This document shows positions 8,731 through 17,812 of a DNA stretch of 64,000 nt, piece by piece. The stretch is from G963678445 sp963678445 (GTDB lineage Bacteria > Hydrogenedentota > Hydrogenedentia > Hydrogenedentales > G963678445), in assembly GCA_963678445.1 (NCBI GenBank), contig OY782877.1:4278001-4342000 (forward strand), given 5' to 3'. Made by a program: the position numbers and the translations under genes. Every line of letters begins with the position of its first letter. Position 1 is the stretch's first letter. The notes beneath the pieces are model-generated. The model saw nothing but the letters and a program-made list of their open reading frames with translations. It made no database searches and was not told the DNA's origin.

Positions 8731-9501
8731 TTATTTATCCTTCTGCATTGCCGCCAAAATTGTCTTAACTTCTTCCAAATCTTCCGGGGTGTCTACCCCC
8801 AAACCTTCATATTCCGTGTTCACCACGGCAATCGTATACCCATTTTCGAGTACACGCATCTGTTCCAGCTTTTCCAAGGTTTCAATCGGTGTCTGTGGCA
8901 TGGCAGCATAACGTAACAAAAAGTCACGACGATACGCATACAAACCCACATGTTGCCAATAACATTCATACGGTTGTATCCGATCTGCTCCATCACGGAT
9001 ATAGGGGATAGGCAGGCGTGAAAAGTACATGGCGTGCCCAAGCTGATCACAAACGACTTTAACCGTGTTGGGATCGTTGATGCGCTTCTCATCGGTGATA
9101 CGATGCCGCGCCGTAGACATAACCACATCGGGCTCATTGAGCAACGGACGGATAGTATCGTCTATCGTCTGCGGTACGATAAGCGGTTCATCACCCTGTA
9201 CGTTTACAATGATGGAAGCGTCCGATTTCTCCGCTACTTCCGCGATGCGATCCGTACCACAGGCATGATCGGCCCGTGTCATGACCACATCCACGTCGTA
9301 TGGTCTCAACGCATCAACCACCCGTTCATCATCCGTAGCGATAAGTACCCGCGACACCAATTTAGCCTCTAAAACGCGAAGATAGGTGTGGTATACCACT
9401 GGCTTTCCCTCAAGCGGCGCAATGATTTTGCCGGGAAAACGTGTGGAGGCGAATCGGGCGGGAACGATAGCAAGAACCTGCGAATCCGTAACTTGCGTCA
9501 T
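8731..9501 (-). CDS. kdsB: 3-deoxy-manno-octulosonate cytidylyltransferase
   Basis: Activates Kdo to CMP-Kdo for lipid A core assembly, in the cytoplasm. The 256 residues carry the family signatures: nucleotide-binding VPARFASTRFPGK near the N-terminus, HACGTDRIAEVA and NVQGDEPLI. It is the first gene of the minus-strand group kdsB-pyrG-unknown. Upstream (9502-9641) there are two small inverted repeats, CCTGAA/TTCAGG at 9534-9554 and CCCGTT/AACGGG at 9576-9591, which would lie in the leader or promoter region. The presence of this gene is strong evidence for a lipopolysaccharide-bearing outer membrane. Confidence 0.97.
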   Translation of the reverse strand: MTQVTDSQVLAIVPARFASTRFPGKIIAPLEGKPVVYHTYLRVLEAKLVSRVLIATDDERVVDALRPYDVDVVMTRADHACGTDRIAEVAEKSDASIIVNVQGDEPLIVPQTIDDTIRPLLNEPDVVMSTARHRITDEKRINDPNTVKVVCDQLGHAMYFSRLPIPYIRDGADRIQPYECYWQHVGLYAYRRDFLLRYAAMPQTPIETLEKLEQMRVLENGYTIAVVNTEYEGLGVDTPEDLEEVKTILAAMQKDK

Positions 9502-9641
9502 ACAATAACCCTAGCCATGGTTTGAAAATAATGCCTGAAAAAAAGATATTCAGGTTAGAAAGGCGGGTTACGTGTCCCGTTCTCTAACGGGATCGTAGGG
9601 TATCACAACTGATCTAAATGATGCAATACTATTTTTTAAAA

Positions 9642-9741
9642 GCGGTCCAGCGACCGCAAGCAAAATATATGGTCCTCGCCTTCCCTGAATCCAGTAAAAA
9701 AATCTTTTTTTATGACAGCTTTCCAGCTTTTAGTCACTAAA
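9642..9741 (+). repeat. 100-bp dispersed repeat, copy 1 (tandem with copy 2)
   Basis: Begins with a perfect inverted repeat, GCGGTC-CAGC-GACCGC, followed by AAGCA and ATGGTCCT, an A-rich then T-rich run and TTTTTATGACAG, and ends TAGTCACTAAA. It is followed directly by copy 2 at exactly 100-bp spacing. The same unit recurs elsewhere in the window in both orientations. It lies between the divergent-side end of kdsB and the 3' end of the oxidoreductase gene. Confidence 0.9.
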
Positions 9742-9819
9742 GCGGTCCAGCGATCGCAAGCAAGAAATTATGGTCCTTACCTTCCCTGATCCCAGTAAAA
9801 AAATCTTTTTTTATGACAG
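9742..9819 (+). repeat. 100-bp dispersed repeat, copy 2 (3' end replaced)
   Basis: Nearly the same as copy 1 (GCGGTCCAGCGATCGC, ATGGTCCTTACC, T-rich run, TATGACAG). The last 20 or so bases of the unit are missing, and a GTCCCCACGG hairpin takes their place. Confidence 0.9.
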
Positions 9820-9842
9820 TCCCCACGGGGAACCGTGGGGAC
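9819..9842. repeat. 10-bp GC-rich hairpin with GGAA loop
   Basis: GTCCCCACGG and CCGTGGGGAC form a perfect 10-bp stem around a GGAA (GNRA-type) tetraloop, directly fused to the end of repeat copy 2. There is no T-tract next to it, so it is not a typical intrinsic terminator. REP-like palindromes of this kind are a known class; membership here is inference. Confidence 0.7.
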
Positions 9843-9892
9843 GAGAAAATTATTACATACGGGCTTAGCAGCCGGTTATGGCACCTGGATTA

Positions 9893-10996
9893 CTATTCGT
9901 CCAACGACCCTTCCCGTACATCCATAGGCATAGCGGCAGGGCGCTCGCAACTGCTTTGCAGCAGCAGATGTTTTCCTTTATCTGAGGATTCATGGAAAGC
10001 ATGCATCATGTCGAGCACATGGTAGGCAAGTGCGCCGTTTGCACGGTGGGCGCGATCCGACTGAATGGCACAGGCCATGTCAGCCAGTCCTACTCCTCGC
10101 GCATTTTCAGCGTAGGGATGGGAAAGGGGGATCTCCGTCCACTCTTCTGCACCTGCACGCCGAATTTTTACCGGTCCACCGAAGCCATTGGGGTCAGGCA
10201 CGCTGAGCGAGCCTGTTGTACCATGGATCTCGATGCAGGGCAACGTGTGCGCCCATACATCAAAACTGGTAATCATAGTGGCGATGGCGCCATTATGAAA
10301 ATCAATAACGCCTGCTACGTGGGTAGGTGTTTCCACAACGATGTGCTGTCCGAATTTTTCCTCACTTGTGATGGTACGCTCTTCAAACGCACTTCCTGTA
10401 ACGCCACAGATGCGTCGTGCAGGCCCCAACAAAGTGACCAGTGCGGTGAGATAATATGGCCCCATATCAAACAGGGGGCCGCCGCCTACCTGATAATAGA
10501 ATTCCGGGTTGGGATGCCAGCTTTCGTGTCCATGACATTGCATAAACGCCGTGGCTGAGACAGGACGACCGATCCAACCATCGTCGATCAGTTTGCGAGC
10601 CGTCTGAATACCCGCGCCCAGCACCGTGTCGGGCGCACAGCCTACGCGCAGGCCCTGTTTCTCCGCCAATGCCAATATTTCCTGTCCCTCCTCACGCGTC
10701 AAGGCAAGCGGTTTTTCACAGTACGTATGCTTACCCGCATTTAAAGCATCCCGGGCAATTTCCGCATGCGCTGCGGGAATCGTGAGGTTGAGGACGATAT
10801 CGATATTTTTATCCGCCAGGAGTTGTTTGACCGTGCAAACCCGGGGAATATCATGTTCCTTGGCCTTGGCGGTAGCGTTGGCTTTAACGAGATCGGCACA
10901 TGCTACAATTTCCAGCGACTCCAGCTTTTTCGCATTTTCAAAATAAATAGAGGAAATGTTTCCACAGCCGATGACACCAACCTTTAATGCATCCAT
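9893..10996 (-). CDS. Gfo/Idh/MocA family oxidoreductase
   Basis: NAD(P)-dependent sugar or inositol-type dehydrogenase, 367 residues. The Rossmann motif GVIGCGNIS is at the N-terminus, and the family signature EKP occurs in TYCEKPLAL. The C-terminal half has the usual beta-sheet substrate domain (GGGPLFDMGPYYL, EIHGTTGSL). The ATG is preceded by GGAGAA. It lies 33 bases downstream of a ThuA-like gene; Gfo/Idh and ThuA proteins often co-occur in carbohydrate-use loci, so the two probably act on the same sugar. Substrate cannot be told from the sequence. No signal peptide is seen, so it is cytoplasmic. Confidence 0.93.
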   Translation of the reverse strand: MDALKVGVIGCGNISSIYFENAKKLESLEIVACADLVKANATAKAKEHDIPRVCTVKQLLADKNIDIVLNLTIPAAHAEIARDALNAGKHTYCEKPLALTREEGQEILALAEKQGLRVGCAPDTVLGAGIQTARKLIDDGWIGRPVSATAFMQCHGHESWHPNPEFYYQVGGGPLFDMGPYYLTALVTLLGPARRICGVTGSAFEERTITSEEKFGQHIVVETPTHVAGVIDFHNGAIATMITSFDVWAHTLPCIEIHGTTGSLSVPDPNGFGGPVKIRRAGAEEWTEIPLSHPYAENARGVGLADMACAIQSDRAHRANGALAYHVLDMMHAFHESSDKGKHLLLQSSCERPAAMPMDVREGSLDE

Positions 10997-11029
10997 AGGG
11001 CTATTCTCCTTGCAACAGGTGTATGACGC

Positions 11030-11677
11030 TTATTTTGATGCCCAAAGCATACCACGTTTCATAATTTCAAAACATTCAGGCACATCGAAATCCGTAGCAA
11101 CATGCCCCAAAGCAGAATAAAAGACCCGTCCGGCACCGTAGCACCGTTTCCAGACCGTCGGCATGACTCCTCCAGCAAGCCACGGGTACGTAGCATCCTC
11201 ACCGACCGTGCTTGTGGCAAGCACCTCGTTAGAAGGGTCCACATGCATGTAATAGAGTTCAGAATGCATATCGAAATCCGACAAACCCGACATGATGGGA
11301 TCGTCCTTTTCGGTGATATGCACGGTATAGTCGATAATTCCACCCGGATGACAGACGAATTGACCACCTACCATCAGTTGATAGTCGGTATGATTACGGA
11401 ACGCATCGCCCATTCCCCCGTGCCAGCCAGCAATACCTACCCCGCTACGCACTGCATCCAAAAGCCCCTTGCCTTGCTCCTCTGAGAGTTCGCCCATGGT
11501 CCAGCAAGGCACGACCAGATCCAATGCCTGCATCTTTTGGCTATCTGCAAAGACATCCAATACGTCAGCGACTTCAACGTTGTACCCTTCCGATTTTAGA
11601 AAAGGGATAAAACGTTCCACACACTGCTTCGGTTCGTGACCTTCCCAGCCACCCCATACAACCAATGTCGATTTCAT
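11030..11677 (-). CDS. ThuA-like domain protein (trehalose-utilisation type)
   Basis: A 215-residue single-domain ThuA-like protein with a class I glutamine amidotransferase-like fold. Visible family features are the N-terminal VVWGGWEGHEP, GIAGWHGGMGDAF and GGQFVCHPG, and the terminal YSALGHVATDF. It is preceded by AAGGAG and transcribed ahead of the oxidoreductase, so the pair is probably an operon. Members are linked to trehalose or other disaccharide use; the reaction is not settled for this family. The 227 bases upstream hold no gene that I can see. Confidence 0.9.
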   Translation of the reverse strand: MKSTLVVWGGWEGHEPKQCVERFIPFLKSEGYNVEVADVLDVFADSQKMQALDLVVPCWTMGELSEEQGKGLLDAVRSGVGIAGWHGGMGDAFRNHTDYQLMVGGQFVCHPGGIIDYTVHITEKDDPIMSGLSDFDMHSELYYMHVDPSNEVLATSTVGEDATYPWLAGGVMPTVWKRCYGAGRVFYSALGHVATDFDVPECFEIMKRGMLWASK

Positions 11678-11904
11678 AGAGAAAAACTCCTTAGAGGTTC
11701 CAAAAAACTGCCATCATCCCATCAATAAGCTGGGTAAATGAGTCGGAATATTACATCCCATTTCCTTCCTCGAAAAAGCACGGAATCGTCCGGCAAAACA
11801 AAGTGCATGTCAATATTTATGCATTGGTTTAGCACGGACAACGCAGTATATTCAAGGGCTTCCATCTCAAAAAAAATGGGCGCGGTTGCACTCGTTACTT
11901 TCGG

Positions 11905-12891
11905 TTAGGACAAGGCTATCTGCATGAGGACATCGATGTATTCCGGCATACTGCTTTTCAACCTTCCGTTTTGAAGCGCCTGATGATATTCACTGAGGGT
12001 ATTGGCGGCCTTTTCTTTGGGCAATACGCTAAGCAGCGCATTCCATACAAGGCGTGGATCCTCGGGAGCCAAAGGAAAAACTTCGTTTGGGTCGTCCCAG
12101 GTTTTCTCCAGGCATGCGTGTAGCAGCTTGGCAGGGGTCAGGCGGGATTGTACCTTGCGACAATTGCTGAGCCATACGCGTGTTTTGGTTTTACCATTGT
12201 ATTGTGCAATAAAATCAGTAAGTTCCAGTTCAGGTAGATGGATCCCGTGACGCTCGTTTTCATCATACGTAGCCAGCAGAATCTCCAGCATTTGCTGTTG
12301 TATCTGACCAGTAGCAGCAACGCTGCACACATGACGTTCGCTGTCCAATATACTCAGCTGACGTGGATTGGTAATGCCCAAAACACCATGTGCACCAGGC
12401 CAACGTGTCATGTACGTGTAAAGCTCACGTGGTTCCAATTGGCGTCCACGATGGTCCGGCAGATAGACGATGCCATTACGCAATGGAGCAAGCACGCCCT
12501 TGTCGTAGCGCTCCTGGAGTAGTTTCAGATGGCCCTGTTCCGCTTGCAGTATACTGCTGCACTCTTTCTCGTTTTTGGCGATAACCACCCGAAAAGACGC
12601 TCTTTTTCGCCGGATATTAGCTGCCTGCAAATGAAAAGTAAGCTGATACGCATTTTCAGAGATTAGATTGAAATTTAATGAACCCAAGGGGGCAGGCCCC
12701 ATCGCGGCTTGTATGACGGGAGTGAATACGCGATCATGGGTGTTGAACAATTGGGTAATGGCGTTAAACAGCGTCTCAATATTAAAGTAGCGCTTTTGCG
12801 GGGGACTCCCTGGAACGGGGACGGCATCTGTCCAACGTACATGTACTTTTTTATGACTTTTTCGCTTGGGAAAGCGAACAATGCGTTTCAT
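11905..12891 (-). CDS. Protein of unknown function (328 residues)
   Basis: I do not recognise this protein. It is soluble-looking, with no signal peptide or membrane segment, and starts with a strongly basic stretch (MKRIVRFPKRKSHKK). Codon structure is clean, and AGGAA lies eight bases before the ATG, so it is likely a real gene. It stands alone: upstream there are 238 bases to the divergent surface-protein gene, and downstream the ThuA gene is 227 bases away. The basic N-terminus might bind nucleic acid or the membrane surface, but that is a guess. Confidence 0.6.
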   Translation of the reverse strand: MKRIVRFPKRKSHKKVHVRWTDAVPVPGSPPQKRYFNIETLFNAITQLFNTHDRVFTPVIQAAMGPAPLGSLNFNLISENAYQLTFHLQAANIRRKRASFRVVIAKNEKECSSILQAEQGHLKLLQERYDKGVLAPLRNGIVYLPDHRGRQLEPRELYTYMTRWPGAHGVLGITNPRQLSILDSERHVCSVAATGQIQQQMLEILLATYDENERHGIHLPELELTDFIAQYNGKTKTRVWLSNCRKVQSRLTPAKLLHACLEKTWDDPNEVFPLAPEDPRLVWNALLSVLPKEKAANTLSEYHQALQNGRLKSSMPEYIDVLMQIALS

Positions 12892-13129
12892 AGAAAGGGT
12901 TCCTGTATTTTTCGACAGCCTACGTTGTCGGGTTATGCTTTGCGAGGGCTATGCCCATTATCTTGCTATGTTCGAATGTGTATATTGTGGTTTTATCGAA
13001 AAGATATAGGTTTACGTCGGGTCTGCGGTGTTTTTAGGACATGCGTAGATCCTAACGGTGTAAAATGGTATACTTTTATACACAGTATATTCAGTATCTT
13101 AAGCGGGCAAAAACAATGAGTTTCTAACA

Positions 13130-16100
13130 ATGCCTAGACTATTTTTGCGAATTGCACTGCAAGTTATACACATGCCAAGGCGTGCAATGTTGCCCGGGGG
13201 CCATTTTGCATCCTATTATACGGTATTTTCCCTATCCAGTTATAGTGCGCTTTTTCTGTTTCTTTTTTCCCTTTCTTTCACAGCTTTGGCAGGTCCTAAT
13301 GTCTTGTTGCTTTGGGATGATGATCCACTGGTGGCCAGCGCAAGCCCTCCTTTGGTAACAGACTTGAATGTAAATACGCAGGCGTTGGTAGCGGCTTTGG
13401 AGGCGGCGGACATCGTGGTGACGCTATGTGACGATACGCAGGGCTACTATGACGGTTCGAATCCGGATCCGGATGCTTTTGATGCCGTAATTCACCTCAA
13501 TGGCGGTCCCAGTTCCTCGGGTATTATGCGTACGTTTGGAGCGGAAAAGTTGTTGTATTATGTGGAGGAGCTACACGGGGCGTATGTGGGTGGCGAAAAT
13601 AATGCAGCACAGATGGCGGTGGGTTTTGGACTGGGCCTCACACAAAGCATGGAAAAGGTATCGCTGCTTGAACGTACGCGAGGCTACGGACCGCAGGATG
13701 TAACCTTCCAGCGTTCGGAGGGGATAGAGCATGCCTTGTTGGAGGGGATTCCCGATACCTTCACGGTTTACACTGGACGCCTGCAGGGAAGTGTGCGGGA
13801 ATATGAAACTTCGCCCGCAGTAGCCCTAATGCAGGATGAACTGGGTTCGGATGCGTTAGCCGTGCGTGATGTAGGCACAGGCCGTGCAGTAACCTTTCAT
13901 CATGCTGGAAACACCAGTGGAGCGCCCACCTTATCGAATCAATATATCCAACGTTTGTATGTGAACGCGGTCTATTGGGCGGACAAAAAGCCGCCACAAG
14001 TGCTGGCTATATCGCGGGCAGACGCAAATCCTACAGGGATGGGTTCGGTGGTCTTCACGGTGCAATTCAGCGAAGGGGTAAAACAAGTAACTCCAGAAGA
14101 TTTTTCGGTGGTGGCGACGGGTGAAGTGACGTATACATCGCCTATTTTGCTCAGTACACTAAGTGATCGAGAGTATCGGGTAACCGTGGGGGGCGTGGAA
14201 GGGGCTGGCTCCATAGGCTTGAACCTGATGGACCGGGATACAATTGTTGATACAAGTATCAGCGCAAATGCATTGGGCGACGTAGGGGAGGGCAATGGTG
14301 ATTTTGTCGGGGAAGTATACACCGTAGATGGACGCCGTCCTTATGTGACCACCTTCTCGGTGACCCCCGAACGAGCACAGGTAGGGCAGACGCCGCAGAT
14401 GACGTTTACTTTTAATGAACGTATGGATTTAGCGACGTATCCGTCTGTGACGGTGACAACATCGGAAAATGGCGATATTGCAGCGAGCCCTGCCTGGGGG
14501 ACCAGTAAGGTAGGGGTAGATGGTCGAATAAGTGAAGGGTTGGTTCTGTTCCACGGTTTTGATGAGGCGACGGGGACAACCGTGGCTGATTCATCGGGCG
14601 TAGGACAATCGCTTGATCTGGTTATGGAAGCGCAGACTTCGGCAACGTGGCTGGCTGGTGGGCTTTCCTTGGACACAGCGGGCCTGCTTTCCTCGATTCA
14701 GGCAGCAAAGGACTTGCAGGACGCGGTACAGGAAACGGGTGCTTTTTCGTTGGAGGCGTGGGTGCGTCCCGATCAGGTATCCCAAAGTAATCCTGCCTGT
14801 ATCTGGACGGTTTCGGCGGACAGTTCCCATTGTAATCTGGAATTATTCCAGGAGGGAGACACCTACCAGATGCGTTTGCGCACTTCAGCAACTTCTGCCG
14901 CAGGGAGTACGGTGTCATCATCGGTGGGAAGCGCCTATACGGAATTGCAGCATGTGGTCTGCACGCGTAGCGCAACGGGGATAGTACAGATATATGTAGA
15001 TGGAATACCGGGCGAAAGCAGTAGTATAGAGGGCGATTTTTCCACATGGAATGAGACATACCGTTTAGGGGTAGGGAATAGTTTTGACGGGGGACATCCC
15101 TGGTTGGGCGAGATTTATATGGCGGCAATGTATGACCATGTCCTCTCGCCAGCTGCGGTGCTACAGAATTATCGGGCCGGTTCCGAAGGAAACACCGGGG
15201 AGGCGGGAGATGGCGCCTGGTTGAGTAACACAGAATATCAGGTGTCGCTGGATCGCGCTTTGGTGGAGGCGGACGAAGGTATGGCAAAGGTGAATATCAC
15301 CGGTGCTCGCGATCTGCAGGGCAATGCTATGGAGCCGGATGCTACCAACAAGATAGTCCTGATCGACGAAGGTACGGTACAGACGGATGTGCTTATCACG
15401 CTGACGGATGAACAGGTGGAAGCCGTTCCTGGCCAAGAGGTATCGTATACCGTCACAGTGACCAATGCAGGACCCAAGCCGGTGACCGAGGTGCAGGTGA
15501 CGGCGCCGATTAGCCTAAGTCTACGCAATGCACGATGGACGTGTGCTTCGGAACTGGGTACGTGTACCCCAGGCCCCGTCAACGGTGATATCGCCGATGT
15601 TGTCAATTTACCGGTAGACGCTTCTGCCGTGTACACCGTCACAGGCACCATAGACCCAGCCACGCGCGGCTCCTTTTCGCTTTCTGCCTCGGTACTTCTG
15701 GGGAAGGGCTATGAAGATCTAGAGCCGGAAAACAACAGCGCCTCGGATACCAATACCTTACAGCCGCAAGCGGATCTACAGATCAGCAAAAACGATGGAA
15801 TCACCTCCGTTTTCGTAGAAGATGAATTAGAGTACACGATCCAAGTACACAATGCAGGACCGTCGGATGTGTTTAATGCAACCTTAACCGATACCTTCCC
15901 GGACAGCCTGACTGCTGTACAATGGTCGTGTGAAGGCGGCGCTGGCGTAACCTGCACTGCAGGTCCGGTAGAGGGCGCATTGTCGGACATAATCAATCTT
16001 CCTGCTGGGACAACGGCTACCTACACAGTATCGGCAACCGTCGCAGCGACAGCGTCTGATCCCATAGCGAATACAGCGACTATTTCCGTACCGGCAGACA

Positions 16101-17185
16101 CGCTGGACCCGGATCTGGCTAACAATAGCGCGACCGATACAGATACTGTGGCCTTGGCGGCGGATCTTTCTGTAGAGATGAACAATGGGGGAGACGCCGT
16201 GGTGGCGGGGCAACCCACAAGTTACACGGTGACGGTGAAAAATGCCGGACCCAATGCGGTGATCGATGCGCACATCGTATCGGACTTCCCGACCTTGTTG
16301 AACAGCCTTAGCTGGACGTGCACGACTTCAGGTGGCGCGGTCTGTGATACAGCTGGCACAGGTAACCTGGACACACTGCTCTCATTACCGGTTTCAGCTA
16401 CGGCACGGTTTAGCATTTCCGGCACACTTTCAGAGGATGCCGTCGGAATGTTAGCCTCATCAGTCACAGTAACTGCGCCGACGGAAGTAACCGAACTGGC
16501 GACGGAAAATAATGCCGCGAACGACGCAGATACCATTGTTCCCCTGGCACAGCTTTTCCTAGAACCGGCAGAAATAGAGGCTATAGCCGAAGATACATTC
16601 ACCTGTAAGCTCTACTCAGATACCGGTGCAACGCCTTTAGGGGGCTATTCATGCGAAATCCTCTATAATGAAACCGCCGTGCAGATCACCACGATAGAAG
16701 CCGGTACAGACACGCAGTTCTCCACGACGCCAACGACAGATACCAGCACCTTTACAACTGGAAGAACCCCTGTTGCGGCAACCCAAACCACCAGCACAAC
16801 AAGTCCTGCCGGTGTTGTACATTTGGCTACAATACAATTCCGCGCAGCCGCTTTGCCCGATACGGAAACCTCATTGACGTTAAGCAATGCCACACTGACG
16901 GATACCCAACAAAGCGCTTTCTCAATCCGTGTCAGCGGTGCTACCGTATCCGTAAAAGCCGCGAGCCCAGAAGGCGAAGGCGAGGGGGCAGTGGAAGGAG
17001 AAGGAGAGCCGGAAGGCGCTTCAGAAGGCGAAGGAGAACCCACACCACCCGATTCAGGATGTGGATGCGCCAAAGCTGACTTTTCCCCTGCCGGCATCAA
17101 AAAAATGCTGGGCGACATCTTCCTCTACTGGTTAGTCGGACTGAGTCTAATCGTATGGAGTCGTTTTACCCGTCCTCAGGGATAG
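13130..17185 (+). CDS. Large secreted surface protein: ThuA-like, Ig-like/LamG, three DUF11 repeats, cohesin-like, C-terminal anchor
   Basis: A 1351-residue exported protein. A hydrophobic signal (about residues 36-56) is followed by a ThuA/amidotransferase-like region (about 60-285), an Ig-like domain (290-405), a second Ig-like domain split by a LamG-type module (about 470-690), and three DUF11 repeats (about 750-870, 875-990, 995-1110; each with YTVTVTNAGP-like strands). A cohesin-like domain (about 1120-1275), a Glu-Gly linker (1280-1308), a CGC motif near 1312 and a C-terminal membrane helix with basic tail complete it. The tail looks like a sorting or anchoring signal. The start is uncertain; ATGs at codons 15 and 21 also fit and none has a good ribosome-binding site. 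Likely role is cell-surface adhesion or display. Confidence 0.85.
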   Translation: MPRLFLRIALQVIHMPRRAMLPGGHFASYYTVFSLSSYSALFLFLFSLSFTALAGPNVLLLWDDDPLVASASPPLVTDLNVNTQALVAALEAADIVVTLCDDTQGYYDGSNPDPDAFDAVIHLNGGPSSSGIMRTFGAEKLLYYVEELHGAYVGGENNAAQMAVGFGLGLTQSMEKVSLLERTRGYGPQDVTFQRSEGIEHALLEGIPDTFTVYTGRLQGSVREYETSPAVALMQDELGSDALAVRDVGTGRAVTFHHAGNTSGAPTLSNQYIQRLYVNAVYWADKKPPQVLAISRADANPTGMGSVVFTVQFSEGVKQVTPEDFSVVATGEVTYTSPILLSTLSDREYRVTVGGVEGAGSIGLNLMDRDTIVDTSISANALGDVGEGNGDFVGEVYTVDGRRPYVTTFSVTPERAQVGQTPQMTFTFNERMDLATYPSVTVTTSENGDIAASPAWGTSKVGVDGRISEGLVLFHGFDEATGTTVADSSGVGQSLDLVMEAQTSATWLAGGLSLDTAGLLSSIQAAKDLQDAVQETGAFSLEAWVRPDQVSQSNPACIWTVSADSSHCNLELFQEGDTYQMRLRTSATSAAGSTVSSSVGSAYTELQHVVCTRSATGIVQIYVDGIPGESSSIEGDFSTWNETYRLGVGNSFDGGHPWLGEIYMAAMYDHVLSPAAVLQNYRAGSEGNTGEAGDGAWLSNTEYQVSLDRALVEADEGMAKVNITGARDLQGNAMEPDATNKIVLIDEGTVQTDVLITLTDEQVEAVPGQEVSYTVTVTNAGPKPVTEVQVTAPISLSLRNARWTCASELGTCTPGPVNGDIADVVNLPVDASAVYTVTGTIDPATRGSFSLSASVLLGKGYEDLEPENNSASDTNTLQPQADLQISKNDGITSVFVEDELEYTIQVHNAGPSDVFNATLTDTFPDSLTAVQWSCEGGAGVTCTAGPVEGALSDIINLPAGTTATYTVSATVAATASDPIANTATISVPADTLDPDLANNSATDTDTVALAADLSVEMNNGGDAVVAGQPTSYTVTVKNAGPNAVIDAHIVSDFPTLLNSLSWTCTTSGGAVCDTAGTGNLDTLLSLPVSATARFSISGTLSEDAVGMLASSVTVTAPTEVTELATENNAANDADTIVPLAQLFLEPAEIEAIAEDTFTCKLYSDTGATPLGGYSCEILYNETAVQITTIEAGTDTQFSTTPTTDTSTFTTGRTPVAATQTTSTTSPAGVVHLATIQFRAAALPDTETSLTLSNATLTDTQQSAFSIRVSGATVSVKAASPEGEGEGAVEGEGEPEGASEGEGEPTPPDSGCGCAKADFSPAGIKKMLGDIFLYWLVGLSLIVWSRFTRPQG

Positions 17186-17186
17186 C

Positions 17187-17252
17187 CTTTTCCCCCGGCA
17201 AGGACCATATTTCTTGGGTGTGGACTAGCCATCTTGTGATCGCTGAACCACT
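17187..17252 (-). repeat. Degenerate copy of the 100-bp repeat between two stop codons
   Basis: Read on the minus strand, it starts right after the TAG of the anchor-protein fragment (AGTGGTTCAGCGATCACAAG), has an extra run of about 16 bases, then ATATGGTCCTTGCC, and ends against the stop of the 1351-residue protein gene. Confidence 0.6.
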
Positions 17253-17475
17253 CTATTTACTACTGTCTCCGCTCCACTCATACGCGCCCATGTCTCCGCC
17301 GTTTCCCTGTGGACGAGAGGCGCCCTGGATATCAGTAGTAGGAACGTCTTTTGAGGTGCCCGCGTCAATGCACGGGGAGTCGGCCTGGAGCGAGACATCG
17401 CCTTCGCCAGAATTCACGAACAGCGGTGGCATGTCGATATTGCCTTTCCCCGTATAGCCACCCTGAAATGGCCCC
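17253..17475 (-). pseudogene. C-terminal remnant of a beta-helix surface protein (choice-of-anchor Q type)
   Basis: The translated minus strand reads GGYTGKGNIDMPPLFVNS, then DSPCIDAGT and NGGDMGAYEW, the hallmark end of polymorphic-outer-membrane or right-handed beta-helix proteins with a choice-of-anchor Q tail. Everything upstream is gone: the frame runs into the end of an IS3-family remnant (near 17464-17475). It is therefore a truncated gene, cut by the insertion sequence, and no longer expressed as a full protein. Confidence 0.75.
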
Positions 17476-17812
17476 CATGAGTTGGACAGGTTTTTCCGAT
17501 TTTTAAGGGGAGTGCCTTGGTCTGGGGTTTTCATGCACAGTCCCCCATGGAAGACTGTGCAGCATATTGATGCAGTACACATTATCTGGGGTGCATCTGT
17601 CAAGCGCCTGACGCTTTCGCTGCTGGTTGTAGAAATCCATCCAGCGCCGCATGCCGACGCGGGCGTCGCGTACGGTGTCGTAGGCCTGCAGGTAGACTTC
17701 CTCGTATTTTAGGCTGTGCCAGAGACGTTCGATGAAGACGTTGTCCATCTAGCGTCCCTTGCCGTCCATGTTGATTTGGATGCCATGCGCTTTGAGTACG
17801 CCGGTGAAGGCG
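17464..17812 (-). mobile_element. IS3-family transposase (orfB) C-terminal remnant with internal stop
   Basis: Encodes the end of an IS3/IS150-type integrase-core transposase: FTGVLKAHGIQINMDGKGR, then a stop, then MDNVFIERLWHSLKYEEVYL and FYNQQRKRQALDRCTPDNVY. The stop (TAG, at 17749-17751) stands where the family has Trp (GRWMDN). The element end near 17464 carries a GAGTTGGACAGG stretch like IS150-group ends. Upstream, the protein switches abruptly into IS256-type sequence near 17805-17815, so the N-terminal part, including the first catalytic Asp residues, is lost. Non-functional. Confidence 0.8.

Noticed and set aside
9642..9841. CRISPR array from the two 100-bp units
   Set aside because: Only two contiguous copies, no spacers, and the same unit occurs singly elsewhere; no cas genes.
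14622..15287. A 221-residue minus-strand open frame
   Set aside because: Antisense of the LamG region in the surface-protein gene; Pro/Arg-rich translation is typical of a shadow.
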